DNA from: Acanthococcus lagerstroemiae
Lineage: Eukaryota > Arthropoda > Insecta > Hemiptera > Eriococcidae
Length of the DNA stretch: 64,000 nt
Direction: 5' to 3'
Assembly: GCA_031841125.1 (NCBI GenBank)
Contig: CM063108.1
Span: 70,900,344 to 70,964,343 of the forward strand
Position 1 is the first letter of the stretch. The number at the start of each line of letters is the position of its first letter. A program made the position numbers and the translations under genes. The notes under the pieces were generated by a model. That model did no database searches, was not told the origin of the DNA, and worked only from the letters and a program-made list of their open reading frames with translations. This document shows, piece by piece, positions 12,501-27,300 of the stretch.

Positions 12501-15500
12501 GGCGTAGCGTTAAGAACTCGGCTTCATGACACGAAGGCACCGGGTTCCTGGCATCGTTATCAGTAATGCAAGAAAGAACTCGTCACACATTTTAACACCG
12601 CCTTCTGATAACGTACACAGAGTCACAACCATTAACAGCAGAGGCTTCCGAGAAGTGTGTAATCGGTCGCCAGTATCTGAAAGCTGCAAGTGGTAAGGCG
12701 CTACCTGCCGATGCTCGTTGAACTCACCGTCATAAACCAAGGGGCTAGTGATACGGGTATTCGACAGGAAGATAGCACAGTCGACCTTGGCCGATTCCCG
12801 GCAAGAAGAGAAGAGGGCTAAGGCAGCCCTAAAAGGCTCTCCGATGTCCCTGAGGTAATGCTCGAAGGGGCGGTTCCAGGGCTCAGGTGAGAGCAAATTG
12901 AAGGTATAAGCAAAAAACCAACAACAACATTCAAACCACTGAACTGTGGTGGTAGTTGTGGAGAGGGCGGAGAGGCGACTGTTTCACTGATTCGTAAAGA
13001 CGAACTAAAAGCAACATTTGTTATCACTACTTCATTTTGAATAGATTTAACCGAAAAAATGTTCACGGCCCCTTTGATTTCTATTCCTCTGTGCGTCACC
13101 AGAACGATCATTTCAAATATGCGCATATCGTAAACTTGACCCAGAGTTGCGAACATTCAAGCCTCTTCCCTTTCCTTTCGGATTGTTTGAAATAAATATG
13201 AAAGTTCGATCTATGGTTCCCGAAATAGCCGCAACTGCGTTAATTTAAAACGACTCCTAGAAGGCGTGTTCAAAATGTAAAGTACTGTCGAAGTGAACTT
13301 GTAATAGCGCGATACTCCAAGGATATGCAGCTGTACGTTGACGATATGTGTTTTCTCGACTTCTTTGCATGTGCGTGCACAAGTTTAACTGAATGATGTT
13401 CAATGGCCAGAAGAAAAATGCTTTACACGCCTACAGGGCTCATTTTAAATTTCCGCGACTATAACATGAATTCGAAAGATGTAAACGTGCAACTGGTCAC
13501 GCGAATTTTCCTCAGTTGCTTAACGTTCGCAGATACATAGTGAAACTATTTCAGTACCATTTGATTACGTTAACAGCAAAAAAACAATTTTATTAACGTT
13601 CCTCCGAAAATATTCGCACTTTAGAACAGTTCTTACAAAAATCCAGTTCTCGAACTAGAACTGTCAATCCGAATTATGATCAGTTTCTGTATCATTCATT
13701 CTATTCACGTCGATTTATCTGTTACACAACAGATCAACTTCTGAATCTCCCTCGTCTTCAAACAACCAGTCTTTCCTTTTGGTTTCCTTTCACCAACGTG
13801 TGTTTATCAAAACAAGGGAAATCCAACAGAATGGTTATAAAAACTCACTTTCACTTCGGTGAATTCCAGAGAATTAGCTTTAGCGAGCGGCTGCTTGACG
13901 GGCACTTTCACAACTGACGCACCCTCTTCGGGTTTCTTTTTCGATTTCTTTGCATTAGTCGCGCTCATAACCGAAGTGACTGCAGTCGTTGAGGAAAATG
14001 CAGCTACGCCCGAGTTCGCCACCACTCCAGAACGCCGGTCTAAGAACTGCTTAACGAAATTCTTTATTTCTTTGCCGTCGCCCAAATAATCAGTCACGTA
14101 CTCCATCACGTCATTCGGAGACTCAACTTCTCTAAGGAAGGCTATGAAGGTAGGAACTGCAATAAGAGATTCTACATTAGCAACAATATTAGTGTTTTCT
14201 ACCACTAGTACCGAGCCGATTGGATGAACGCGTCCTCCGTTTGAGAAATCGAACAGAAAAAACTGTCTTCGTCGGCAAGTTCAAAATTTGAAAAGTAGAC
14301 GAACGAACACATGTTTATTTTTATCGTTTCCCTTTTCTTTCGGTGTAGTTTTACGTGACTCATCAGTTGTCTAGTGACAACCGTTCATTTGTCATCTTCT
14401 AATAACTGCTATTTAACTAAGACTGAGAAATAGGAAAGCATTCCCAACAAGCCGGAGTCAACTGCCAGTGAGGATCGGTTGGTATATTCAGATTGGACGA
14501 AGTTGGCGTTAACTCACCATCAACAGACGGCTTCAAACCAGAAAGCGCTTTCACACCCCACTTGGATAGCTCGTCATTTTTAAATACAGTTGGCGTCAAC
14601 GCGGTCGAAGACTTTTTATTGGTTGGGTCTTCTTTTTTGCCTTTTATTTTAGCATTTGCGCTGGTTCCACTGGTCGAAGCAGCACCCGTGGGGCCAGGAA
14701 CCTGTTTAGCCGAAGCATTCGCGTTAGAAGTCGCATTTTTGCTCGAGTTACCGATACCGGCGGCAGTGGCAGTGTTAGATTGGGAGCGGTTGCTTGCAGC
14801 AGTATTATCTGACACAGTGACGTTGCCCGACGTTCGTGATTGCTCATTCCATGCTTTAGACATGGCCGACATGTCATTACGGTTGGCGAACGCTGTTGAA
14901 TATGAAAAATAATTAGCCCGAGTCTTTTTCATCGATCAGTATTTTGAAACATTATTCGTACTACTTACATGACGTTGCCGCCGCATTCGATGGCCAATTA
15001 TTTGTTTTCCAAGGCTGATTCTGCGAGTTCCAAATGTTACCCGTATTCGCTTCTTTCGCCGCTTGAGTGGCTGCAGCCTGCTGCTGCTGTTGTAGCAGTC
15101 TTTCTTGCTTTTCCTTCTCGATTTGCTATTAAAAATTAACGTGTTTGACATTACATGGGAAGCAAAGGATGCACGTTTAATATCAACTATCTTACAGGAT
15201 AACTTCGCTAACCGTATTCAACTTGATGGGACCGGGCTCTCGTTCGATGAAACGCCGAAGTGCCAGGTCCAGAGAAGATCACCTGAAAGGTTTGATGTGA
15301 AAACGAGCGCAGTCGATTCAATATATTATTTATAATTTTGAGAGAAGAAATTTCCGTATACGCGGATGTTTTCACTAAAGAGCGTTGCCGTCTCAGATCG
15401 AGAATGTGCACGCTAGGATGTCATTCGCTGAAGTCGAAATATCAAGACGGATCGAAGTGGTTTTCACAAAAAGCCCACTGACGAGCGAACAGATACTTAG

Positions 15501-18500
15501 TATAAGTTACCAAAGGAAGAAGTTTGAGTATAAATAAACACTATTAATGTCACTGAAGAGGGTAGTTGGGGGCCTAACTGCGTTCCTCTTCCAAATCTAC
15601 TAGTAGCTATTTCACCCCGATCAAACTGCACAGACACTTTAGAAATCAACAGAGTGAGGCTTACTGAAGAAAGAATTATAATACTCACACTTGGTTAATG
15701 ACGGAACATAAAGAGTTCTGCAATTACGCTCTTCCGTGAAATCTCACGCGACACCTGATGACTTACTCGATTTTTCCGCACGATATAATCTATGTAAAAT
15801 TCAAATTTCACGAGCGCCCAACCTGTCTTCTAACGAAACATCCGGGACGAGAACTTGAAAACGACTCAATGTATCTGCACTAGCTATCACTTACCTTCGC
15901 CAATTGCTTCTGCTCTTCGGCCTGAATTTCAGCCAACGATTTCACGTTCGTAATTTTCTTCTGATCGGCCCACGCATTAGTAGTGCCATTCTTCTCTTTT
16001 TTCTTCTTTTCCTAGATACCGGAAATCAAATTTTAAAACCCTCAGAAAAACAATCGAGTTTCAGAAGTAACGCAGTTAATATACACGGTTATGCAGTTTA
16101 AAATGCAGCATAGGAGAAGCCCGTTCGCTGCGTGTCAATACGACCAAACAGACGCTGTGCGTACGTATTCTGGTAAGCCAGCGCAACGAGGGAACTACTT
16201 ATGCAGTTTAAAACGCAGCATGAAAAATCTCATTTACAGCGTCTTAATGAAGTAAAGCGTACTCGGTGCGCATGCTGAGTCAGTTTAATGTTTGAAAACT
16301 GTTTGAATGATAGTGAAGTACGCGATGAAAAGTTACTGTATTACAAAAAGAGGCATAACAATAAAAAAGACTAGTACTGCACTAAGGGATATCACAAAAA
16401 GAAAAAAATTGCCTCTCAGCTCTTCCCGCGCGAAATCACTCAAAAATTAAAGTAACGAAAACAAAAGATATTGCGTCAATATTACTATTTCAGAAGTTGA
16501 ACTCATTTCCTCCAAATATCGATAAATTGACGTCTTTTTTTTTTCTTTCGTTCTTAGAATCTCATCGGAAATCTTTAGAAAAAGTTTCCGTTTCCCAAAA
16601 AATTTCATCAAAATTCTTCGGGTAGATTTTCCGATCATTTTTGAAGAATTTCATAGGAAATATTTGGGGGAAAACTCCGATGGTTTTTAAAGAAGTTTAT
16701 AAAATTCTTCGGGAAAATATGGTCTCCGAAGAATTTTATCGAAAATCTTCGGGGCTACCGCTATTAGAATATTTTTCCTGAAGATTTCCGATAAAATTCT
16801 TCAGAGACCATATTTTCACGAAGAATTTTATAAAATTCTTTAAAAACCATCGGAGTTTTTCCCCGAAATTCTTCAAAAATTATCGGAAAATGTTCTCGAA
16901 GAATTTTGATGAAATTTTTTGGAAGACATTTTCCGATGAGATTCTTTGAAAATTATCGAAATTTCTTTCCAAACATTTCCGATGAAATTCTTTCAAAATC
17001 ATCGGAGATTATTCCCGAAGATTTCCAATGAAATTATTCTTTGAAAATCATCGGAGATTATTCCCAAGATTTTTGATTAAATCCTTCGAAAACCATCGGA
17101 GATTTTCCCCGAACATTTCTGATGAAATTCTTCAGAAATCCTCGGTGATTTATCCTAAAAATTTCCGATCGCTTTCCTTTTGAGTACGCTTCACTTCATT
17201 GAGACGCTATAAACGAGATTTTTCATTCTGCGTTTTAAACCGCATAAGTATGTAGTACCCTCGTTGCGCCGACTCGTACCAGTGTACGCACCACTGTTCA
17301 GTCATATTAATGCACAACGAACGGGCTTTTCCTACGCTGCGTTTCAAACTGCATAACCCTGTATACAACACTCACCTTTTTTTCGGGGTCACCAGTCTTC
17401 TGACCCTGCGTTGGAACTGATGGCGTCGATTTTGACTTAGCGATTTGCTTGTTCCCAGCGGCTGGCTGTTCCGCGTTCTGTTTTCGCTGCTCTTCAACCT
17501 GACCAGACGCTGATTTCGATAGCTGTTTACCTCCGGTGGTATTCGGTTTCTGTATTTTCGGCACTTGCTGCGGCTGGTCTTGTTCTTGAACCGGTGTTGA
17601 CACCGCCTTCAACGACGGCTTGTTGTTCACCGACGCGCTCGCTTGCTGTTCTTTTAACCGTCGCATCGCATCCATCTGTTTCCGCTGTAGCCTTTCGAGG
17701 TCCTTCATGGTTTGCTGCTCCTCTGTTTCTTTTCGTTTTTGTTCCTGCCTGAAAAACAGGGCAAACGTAACTTATTTGAACGACTTAACGAAACATACAG
17801 AAATAAAATGAAAGCTCTATTCGTAGTGAGCAGGATGTTAAAGACGACAGAATCAGTTTGTGTAACAGATTTGAAAGACTGAATTACAAGTTCAAAAGCG
17901 AATGAAAGACGCTCATCGTATAATATGTGGAACGATGTGATCACCAGGGTCCAAAATTTGAGAGGCGGCCCAAAAAGTGAAAGATAAAATGTTCAAGGGA
18001 GTTAGCTCTTAAACGATTAGTACGTTCTTAATTGAAATTCCTTCACACTTGATAACTTTGGTACCCGTTCACCAACACGTGGAATGGTGAGAGTAAAACT
18101 ACAAAATAACTAAAGTAGAAATCATTTCTCTTATTTATTTTTTTCTTGCGTGTGAGCATCGGGTGTCCAAAATAACCTATAGTAACTCGAGTAATATTGG
18201 GTATTTTCCCAAAAATATGAAGAATATTCGGCAAAAATAAATATACCTAATATAGAAAGTCAATTTTCACTCACTAACAGTGACGTTTTATATCTGATAG
18301 ATTTAATATACTTCCCCCCCCCCCCAGATCTAGGCATTCTGAATTCAACTGCAGCGTTACCGCTCCATTATATTATTGAAAAAGTAAATTACTTCTTCTT
18401 TTCTTCTTCTGATTTTCGTTTCAGCTCTTTCTCTTCTTCTTTTCTTCTTTTTTCTTCCTCTTTACGTCGGCGTTCTTCTTCCTTTCGTTTCGCATCCTAA

Positions 18501-21360
18501 AATGATAAGCCATGTTTCAACTGTAGTTTTCTAATCATCTTTCACACGAAAGACAACAGACAAAATATTAGGAAAACCATCGCCAATATTTTTCTCTTCT
18601 TTTTTTCGACTTTCCTTCAATAAAAAGTGGATGGAATAGTATATTACACACCAAGAGTCAGAAGTGACTGTTTACATAGTGAGGGAAAGTTTACGAACTA
18701 GCGCAGCGAGTGAGCAATTCCCGAGTCATGTAAACTCACTTTTAGCTCTTGTTTTGTAAGATATTTTTTATACTTAATGATGAGAAACGGCAATGTTTTT
18801 CGTCGAGTAATTCACAAGGCAAACGTAACGTCGGTTAAGCGACAATGAACGAGAACGAACAGTAACGGTTGTACTACGTCGTGAATATTTAAATGCGTTC
18901 CCGAGTCACTATCTGGCAATTCGTTACTTGGCCGAGTGGTTAGAGACGTTGGATATACTCCAGTCAGATGTCTCAATAGATGCGGGTTCTATGTGCAGCA
19001 CATACAGAAATGAGTCACATTTAAGAGAAAAAAAATCATCAAAGGGGCTTTCATTACAATGCAACAGCAAACAAACCGATCATGTAATATTACAACGCCC
19101 GCGATTTTCCAACAGAAAAATAAACACGCTCGTAGATATGATGATGAGGAAGTATTCGATTGTTACCTTATTATTAGACTCAACAATCTCAAATAATTTT
19201 GGCCGACTGAACTACTTTCAAGTAGAACTGGCATTTATTTCAAGTTGCGACAAAATTTTCATTTGCTCTTCGAGACAAAAATGCTCGAGGCCGAACACAC
19301 CTTTGATACGAACGATTATCGATCGCACGTTACTCACTTCAACCGATTTCCGTCTTTGTTCTTCTTCTATCCGCCTCAGTTTATCTTCTTCTTCTTGTCT
19401 TTTTTTTCGTTTTTCTTCCTCTCGCTTTGCTTTTTTCTCTTCTTCCAGTTTCATTTCCAGAGCCTCTTTCTTCTTCACTTCTTCCGCAGTTCGTCTAAGT
19501 AGTTCTTCTTCCTGCAGTTTCAGTGTCTCTTGCTGCTTTCTAGAAAATAGAGAATACTCGAACTCATCAGTAAATATAAAACTAATACAACGTTTTAAAA
19601 TAAGAAAGTAAAAACATTTACTTTATTCGTTTAGCTGGCCCAGTGCTTTCCAATTCATTTGCAGACTCTTCTTGTTTTCGGTGGTTCATGTTTTTCATCA
19701 ACGATTCCTGCTATCGCAACAATTTCATAAAAATAAATAAATAAAATAATCTTAACAACTAATAGTTCAAATTTATTACTAAATAAAAAAACGCTAACAA
19801 TTATCTGTTGTTCCGTTTTCATAGCGGTAGTAGTAGGAACGCCATCTGAGGTCCACAGTCCCTTATTCGCAGTCGTATTAGACGGTCCTATTCTTCCAAC
19901 TTGAGAACACCAATGCTGAGCATTAAATGTGTTATTACTTAACAGTGGCACCGAGGCGACATTACTAGGCCCCCATACTGAATCGACCTGTCAAGTAATA
20001 TGCAAAGTTAGTAACGTCAACATACAGCATCCACAATTCTGTAAATTACGAGTAGAATCACGGTTTACCTTCACGTCTTTATCCGAAATACCACTTAGTT
20101 GTTTTAATAAATTGGCGATGTGGTTAGTGGGCTGTGTGTCTTTGTTACCAGAACTTGAGGTCGGCGCTGATTGTGAAACTGATTCCGAAGGTAACGTAGG
20201 CACAACTGGTGGATACATGCTACCGCTTTGGGCCTGAACTAGCGGCATCAAATTCGACGTTGACAAGCTGCTCATTTTATGAACCAGTTGTTGGAGCGGA
20301 TGATCCGAATGAGGCATCATGGGTGGCTGCTGGGACCGCTCCAGTTTCACATCCTACGAACAGCAAATTGGACCACTAATTCTTAGGGCGCAAATCGGGA
20401 ACTGTTACACATCACCAACTCATATCGAGCTCTACGTGATAAGAATTTGAAAGAATGATCATGGCAATCAAATGATGTGTAAACAGAGCAATTTTCAAGA
20501 TTTTTTGCATTTAAATAGTATTTAACGTAACGTTGGTGGAGGTTTCAAAAATTTTTGGTGCGGCTCGTAAAATTATACTTTCTCCGACCAGCAAAGGTAA
20601 AGTAATCGTGATGATCAAGAAAAAAATTTGTGTCACATATACACATTACTACACTTCCAAATACCTTGACATTATTATTTTAGAAAAATCGAAAAAATGT
20701 AGCAAAAAAAAATAGTTTTGGTCTTCCGTTTACTATTATCATCTCTATTGAATAGTCCTACAAAATCATTCTTTCAAAGCTTCTATTTTTGACCGCCAGG
20801 TGACGACTCTTTCGATGCACGGTCCCAATAAGCTAATGGGGGACTGTCATACGACGTATATCAACATACATGTCTGGTGGGATGTATGGCGATGCACACG
20901 CAAGTCAAAGTAGCCCCTAAGACACCACACCCCCGGCTCCGGAAACTACCCTTTCGAGTATCGCATCAGTGGCCGGAGGGACGCCCGAGCCCCCATTTCA
21001 CCGTTCCGCTTCCGGTGCGCGTTGTCCTGTAAAGGTTATCATGGGGCCCACCACTGACCGAAAATAACGCTCACCCAGCACTAACCTGGAAGTTAGATGC
21101 CCCACAGCCGGCCGCACATACACAATATCCGAAAGGACTTGGCCAACTGCTAGCATTTACTGAAATACTACATTATCACATAATCATTCAATCACTCCAA
21201 TCATGACTTACTTACCTTTGTTTGCTGCTGTAGCGGTAGTTGCTGCTGCTGCTGTTGTTGTTGTTGTTGTTGTTGCTGCTGCTGCTGCTGCTGATGCTGA
21301 TGCTGTACATGCTGATGCAGTAACTGTTGTTGTAACTGGTGTTGATGTTGCTGCTGCTGC

Positions 21361-21392
<32 letters not shown>

Positions 21393-24300
21393 CTGTTGCA
21401 TTTGATTGAGCAGTAAAACTAAATTAGGACTGGTGGATGGTAACGTTGGCGGAATGATAGGGTGCATGTAGCCTGGAATCATAGGTATGGAAGGCTGCGA
21501 AGACGCTGTGCTGACGTCGGGACCGCCAGACAGGTGCTGCGACATCAACTATTTGAACAAAAAACGTGTCCATCAACATTTTAATATTAGCTAACTACAT
21601 ATTTTCTCAAATGTTCCCACAACATCTTTTTCCCTATTTACGATTTCATTTAATGATAAATGCGGAAGGCAACAGCGAAACAAGGGACAAATAACAATGA
21701 AAAATTGTTCTTTCGTTGGTTTTGAAAATAAATAAATAAATGAATAATTAATCAACCGAGTGAAATAACTAATACGAATTAAATCAATGAAAAGAGATAA
21801 AGAATGCAAATAATCAACTGACTGTTTATAATATTTCTGAAGGAAAATATTTGCGTAAACGATGAATTTACACTGAAATCGTAATACTTTGGTCTGCGTT
21901 TCTACCTTCCAACAAAATGTTTTCACCTTGTAGAGTATATTTTCTTGAGGTAGAAACATACCGAACAATTTAGGTAGCCTGAGGAAGATATGAAGTCAAG
22001 AAGTAAACATCAAATTGTAATCAGAAAGGGACATACAGGCAGATCTGACCGGTCCCTCAGCCTCTGTATATACCAATGGAAGCTCTTCCACGAATTGGTT
22101 TGAAAAATTCCCGCATTACTTTATCCCCCTCTACAGAATTTTTGAAGCATGCAACCATCGTAACATAGACCTCTCACTATTCAACAATCAAGTTGAATTC
22201 TAAAAAAACCAAATACATATAAGATTTCAACCGTTTTAGCGCTCACATTTATAGCCACAATCTCACAGTTATATAAGCTGTGCACATGTGTCACTGGCCG
22301 TATTGTGGTTGTACATGAGTACAATAAACATGTTAAAATAAATTAAATAAATATTAATATGTCAATTTCTGAGTTAACAACTAGCAGCCTTAGAACATGG
22401 GGAAAATAAAGAACGTTACCTAGAGCTACGATGACAAGATAAATATTTGAAACGGATATTGAACACCGAACGACACATAGAACTTAATGAACAACACTGA
22501 GAGTTGGAAATTTAGCTCAGTTTTGCTGAACAATAGGTCTTACGAAAACAAATCAATTTTTTTTTTCATCAAGTGCCCAGGAATGCTGGAAAACTTGTTC
22601 ATGATACGACTGCAATCAACCGGCGAGGTCAGGACAACGCACTAATCCCTTCTACTCGTATGTAAAATAAAAACATCAGTACAAGACAGTGTACACTACA
22701 CAGCTATGACTAAGAATTCACAACTTTGTAAAATAATAATACTGCATAAGATATCTCTTTCAGTTCAGCATTTGGGGGGGGGGAGGGGGAAGAAGATCAC
22801 TAGATTGAAAGTAAGAACATAGATATCAGAGTCTTCAAAGACAAACAAGTAAAAATAATTTTAAAATTCTTAAAATTAAATACACACCCTCTGTTCGAAT
22901 AGCGATTTCATTCCATCAGAAGTCTGCGCTAACTGTCTTTTCTTGGCCGCTAAAACCTGCTGCTGCTGTCTGAAATCACAATAGGAAATTCAGACTCCAG
23001 CACCATTAAACGAAATTCGGCGTGATAAAACAGAACGGACAATTTATTGTACCTAGCGTAAAGTAGATCATACGGTGACTGATAATGCTGCTGCAAAAAT
23101 GCTTCATCAGGTACACTTGGATTCACAGGCGTGGGTATCGCGTTCGGTACTACATTTAAGGGAACACCAGCAACTGGAAGGCGCGCGTAAGTCTACAAAC
23201 AGAATTGACCAATTAATAAGGTGAAACGAGATATACATAGAGAAGAGATAGCATTAAATAACACAATTTCAGAGTTTTCTTTCCATCGATATTACAATGT
23301 CTTCGTATACACGGACCTAACTAACGATTAATATACTACTTCATATTATTACACGAGCTCGTCAGACTATTAATCATGTTTCTATCGTCATTCAGAAGAT
23401 CAGTGGTGAATAACCAAAAAATAACCAAAAATGATTAACAAGAAGATGATATCTTACTTCAAACAGTAACTAAACAAAATTTTCATCGATAAATTACTCA
23501 CGTTGATATTCTGTAGTGTAACATTTTCGAACGGCACGCCTCCGAAAAATGACACAAGTTCGTGCAGCGGATAATAATTATTTTCACACGCTCGCCTGAC
23601 CATCAACGTTTTATCATGAAAGTATCCTAGCCTGTACCATTCAGCCATCTCAGTACTTAAAAATGGTCCTAAAATCATCGACAACTAGACATGAGATTTT
23701 GTTTCGTCGGATTATCAAGAAATAAAATACATAATGTATACTTCATAGATAAGAAAGCGTACGTACTAATGAAAAAATAAATGAGTGAAAGAATACATAA
23801 ATGAAAGAAGAATAATAAACACGGCATCGAATAATGAGACTGAAAAAGCAGTCTTTGCGATGAACAAAGGTAAAGCCTAACTTCAGTTTGCGGCAATTGA
23901 AATTGACGAAAACAGGCGGAACATAGTACTTAAAGCCCTGTCAAAATGGGAGCGTTGAAGTGCGTTGCACTTACATGCGGGTATGAATTTTTATGACCAC
24001 ATACGAAGCCTACACACGACAGATTATGTACGTGCACGCTTCTTTTCGTCAATTTAAATCGTCAGGACTACAAATCAATAGCTGAAGCAATATGCTGCAG
24101 TATGAACGGTGATCACCTTGAACAATTCCTTGAGGATCCCTATAATACCATTTATTGATGTTGTCCAGTTTTTTCAATTTTTCGGCTTTTTCTTCTTCCT
24201 CCATTATCTTCGAAACTACATCGCCGACAATGCCATCTAGTTCTGCTTCCTTGCCTTTCGGTTGAACGTTCGAAGATACATTGAAATCTACGAGTAAAGC

Positions 24301-27300
24301 GAGTTAATTTAGAATGGAGGAAAAATCCAACACCAGTTACCACCAGAATAAACCGAGCTAATCAATGATTATCCTCGAATGAGTGCTTAGTTTGCCATGA
24401 AAATCCTCTACCAAGTCGATCAACATAAGGGAAGTTTTTCCCTTTTAAATTTCTCACAAGCAAGACTCAGAAACTGTGCACAAAATACGAATGCTAATAT
24501 ACACTCACGATGAATATTCGTCAACGAATTTACGGACGAGGCCGATTTACTCTTCTCGATACCATCTTTCTGACTCATCAAAGGAATACTGTTGTTAACA
24601 ATATCGGACGGACTAATGAGTAGCTTATTCTCTAAAATGCCGCCACTATTACTCGACGGATTCCGATAGGCAGCAGCAGGTGGATTCCGATAGGCATTTT
24701 CCAACAACAATCTCAGATCGGCGTCCATGTTATGAGGAATAGAAGTGTTACTGTTCGACGAACTGTATTCTAGTTTCTGTTGTAACTGCGAATACATATG
24801 CAGATCGTGCTGCAATTTTGGTTGCTGCGCTGCTTGTTGACTAGAAGATCTGCTACCGACATCAATTTTCGCGTCCGTACTACTAGTTTGAATACTGAAA
24901 TACTCTTCGGATGCCTGAGGAGACGAATTTCTTGCCTGCTGCTGTTGATGTTGTTTCAACGAACTTTGGGAGAGAGGATTTGAGTCAGCAATTGTAGTTT
25001 CATTATGAGACGGTGAAAATGATTCGCCGAAATCCTCCGAATTTTGAGGCGGCTCTCGAATTTTCTGGGCAGTGTTCTTACAGACCGATGAGGATTTCTC
25101 TTTCGCTGAAACAATATGCAAAAAAACAAAAATCAATTTTACGCGGACGTATAAAACGCGTTATTCATCGGTAGAACTTCCGCGTTTAGAATGCATTAAG
25201 CTTACTGTCTTCACAAACAAATCGCAAATGATTGACATTAGTCGAGAAACGAAAGCACTCAAGGAAGAGAGAAACCGTGTGATTCAAAATCGAAAATTAC
25301 AAAATTACAAAGCGATTGAGCCAACGATGGCATAACAGCCGAAAGCGCTCTGGAATACAGAAGAAGGAAAAGTGAATTGGCACACCCTACAAAAGGAATT
25401 AATCGATTTCGATCGCCTGTCAAATGGCTTTCCATTCCAGTTCACTACTGACCATAAACTGAAGAACTCAAGGGGCAGAGTCTAGAATAAAAATAACGCT
25501 AATTGAACATGTATCACTTCTTGCGGCTAATTCTACATTTTTCTACATATCTGGTCGACTGGTTCTCCCGGGTGGGGGAGTTTCCTTTTTGCCGACAACA
25601 ATAATATGTAGCGGCAGCTTTTTAAATCTTGAGCATACACAGAGATCACTCAAGACGCAAAAGTTTATACCAGCCACTATCTGCTCAACTGTCGGTTTCC
25701 CTGCCCGTCAGTGAAGGTCTAGCTCTTCATTTTCCCAAGGGTTTTTCAGGTAGACGACCCACCCAAAACATTTTCTCCGACATAGGACAAGGGAACGAGG
25801 TCAGGTTTTTCAACACATGGAGATGTAGAGATAAATACTTGTCTGTCTGTTGATCCATCAATCAGCTCGCTCATTCAGCTGGCAGACGGAATACCTGCCC
25901 GTTTCCTTTTGGTTCATCTCGTAAGCTGGCTAGCAGAGGTGTGAATCGAGTTCGACATTCGGGACACATGGTTCGGTACTACAGACCGGGACGGGACTAG
26001 ATCCCGATGCACCTCTCTAATGGCTATGTCTTAGTCTACCTCGTTGGATTTTGAAGTAACAAATCTGCATTTCTGAAGTCGGCAGCTCGCCCGACATGGT
26101 TTCCAATTGTACGGAGAAGATGGAAAAGGTTGAGGTTGAGGCTAGTTCTTTTGGTTAACAGCGAACTTGGCATATCCCGCATAATGCGCGATCGATATTA
26201 AGAAAGTCTGATAATATAATACGAATATCACCTCTCATGCTTCAGAATTTACACGATAGCTAAATTTAGAAACATTAGGATAGATATTACGGTAACAATA
26301 GACAGCAAAAATCGTGTTCGAAGCGTTTTCTAATACTAGAGGAATAACAACGATTATATTCGGTAACGCGTACCCCGTTGCATTACTTATATTAAACGTA
26401 CTTTTATTCTTTTTCGGCTCATTAAGTGATGGCTTTCGCTCAGTTCGACCATTGTGATCATTAGCACCCTCGGAAGTATTTGTCGCTTCTTTCTTCTTAT
26501 TACTTCTATCAACTTCATTTTTTGACTTCTCTTTCGCTTTCTTTTCTACCTGCTAAAAAGAAGGTGGGAAATACACAAGTCAATAAATGAAGCTAGAAAC
26601 TCGAAACAGCTATGCAGTTCATTCATTATGAGACTTACAACAGGTTCATCGTCTTCCGAATTTGTGCCGTGAAACGCACCTGATGAATCAAATGTGCCGC
26701 CACCTTCGCTTGGGCTCTCAGTCGCCCTGTAACCATAAATTCAACCATAGTTAGTCTAACCGTAATGGATATTTCACCGCCTTTTTCTCGAAGCTAACAC
26801 AACGAGAAGAAATAATTTACCATTCAGGTAAACTATCATCTCTGCCTTCAGAATTCCGGCGATTCGACTGAGAATGCATATTTACGACTCGCGACATCCA
26901 ACGTCTATCTTTTCCGGGTTCTGGGCCGTCAGTTTCTTTTTCCTTTTCACGATCTCTTTCGCCACCTTCTCTCCAGTTTGTGTAACCTTAACAAAATATA
27001 TACACGGATGGTCAATTATCATACCACGCTGAGATATATATACATATAATTCGGAAGTTGGTTGTCCGTCACTGGCTTTCATTCTAAATGTATGACCAGT
27101 AAAGAGCTTTTCAAGTTGAGGGAATTACACAGGGAACTTCAAAATTTGGAGAGGCGGACGATATTTGAGCCATAACATGTTGTATAACTATTTTTCTAAG
27201 ACACAACACATCGACAATTATTTCACGAATTAAGTGCACAAAAATTCGTAACTAATGAGGCGCAACCAGTACACTAAGTGTTCGATCAATATTCTGTGAT

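Noticed and set aside
14493..14912. 139-codon plus-strand ORF
   Set aside because: Antisense shadow of the GIGYF exon at 14,518-14,892.
18936..19000. Functional tRNA-Leu gene
   Set aside because: The B-box and anticodon loop do not fit a working tRNA, so it is annotated as a relic.
18928..19611. 227-codon plus-strand ORF rich in Ser, Phe and Arg
   Set aside because: It is antisense to the Lys/Glu-rich coiled-coil exons of GIGYF, runs through introns, and its composition is the mirror of GAA/AAG codons.
21203..21409. Val/Ala-rich plus-strand ORF
   Set aside because: Antisense reading of the polyQ-coding CAG/CAA repeat.
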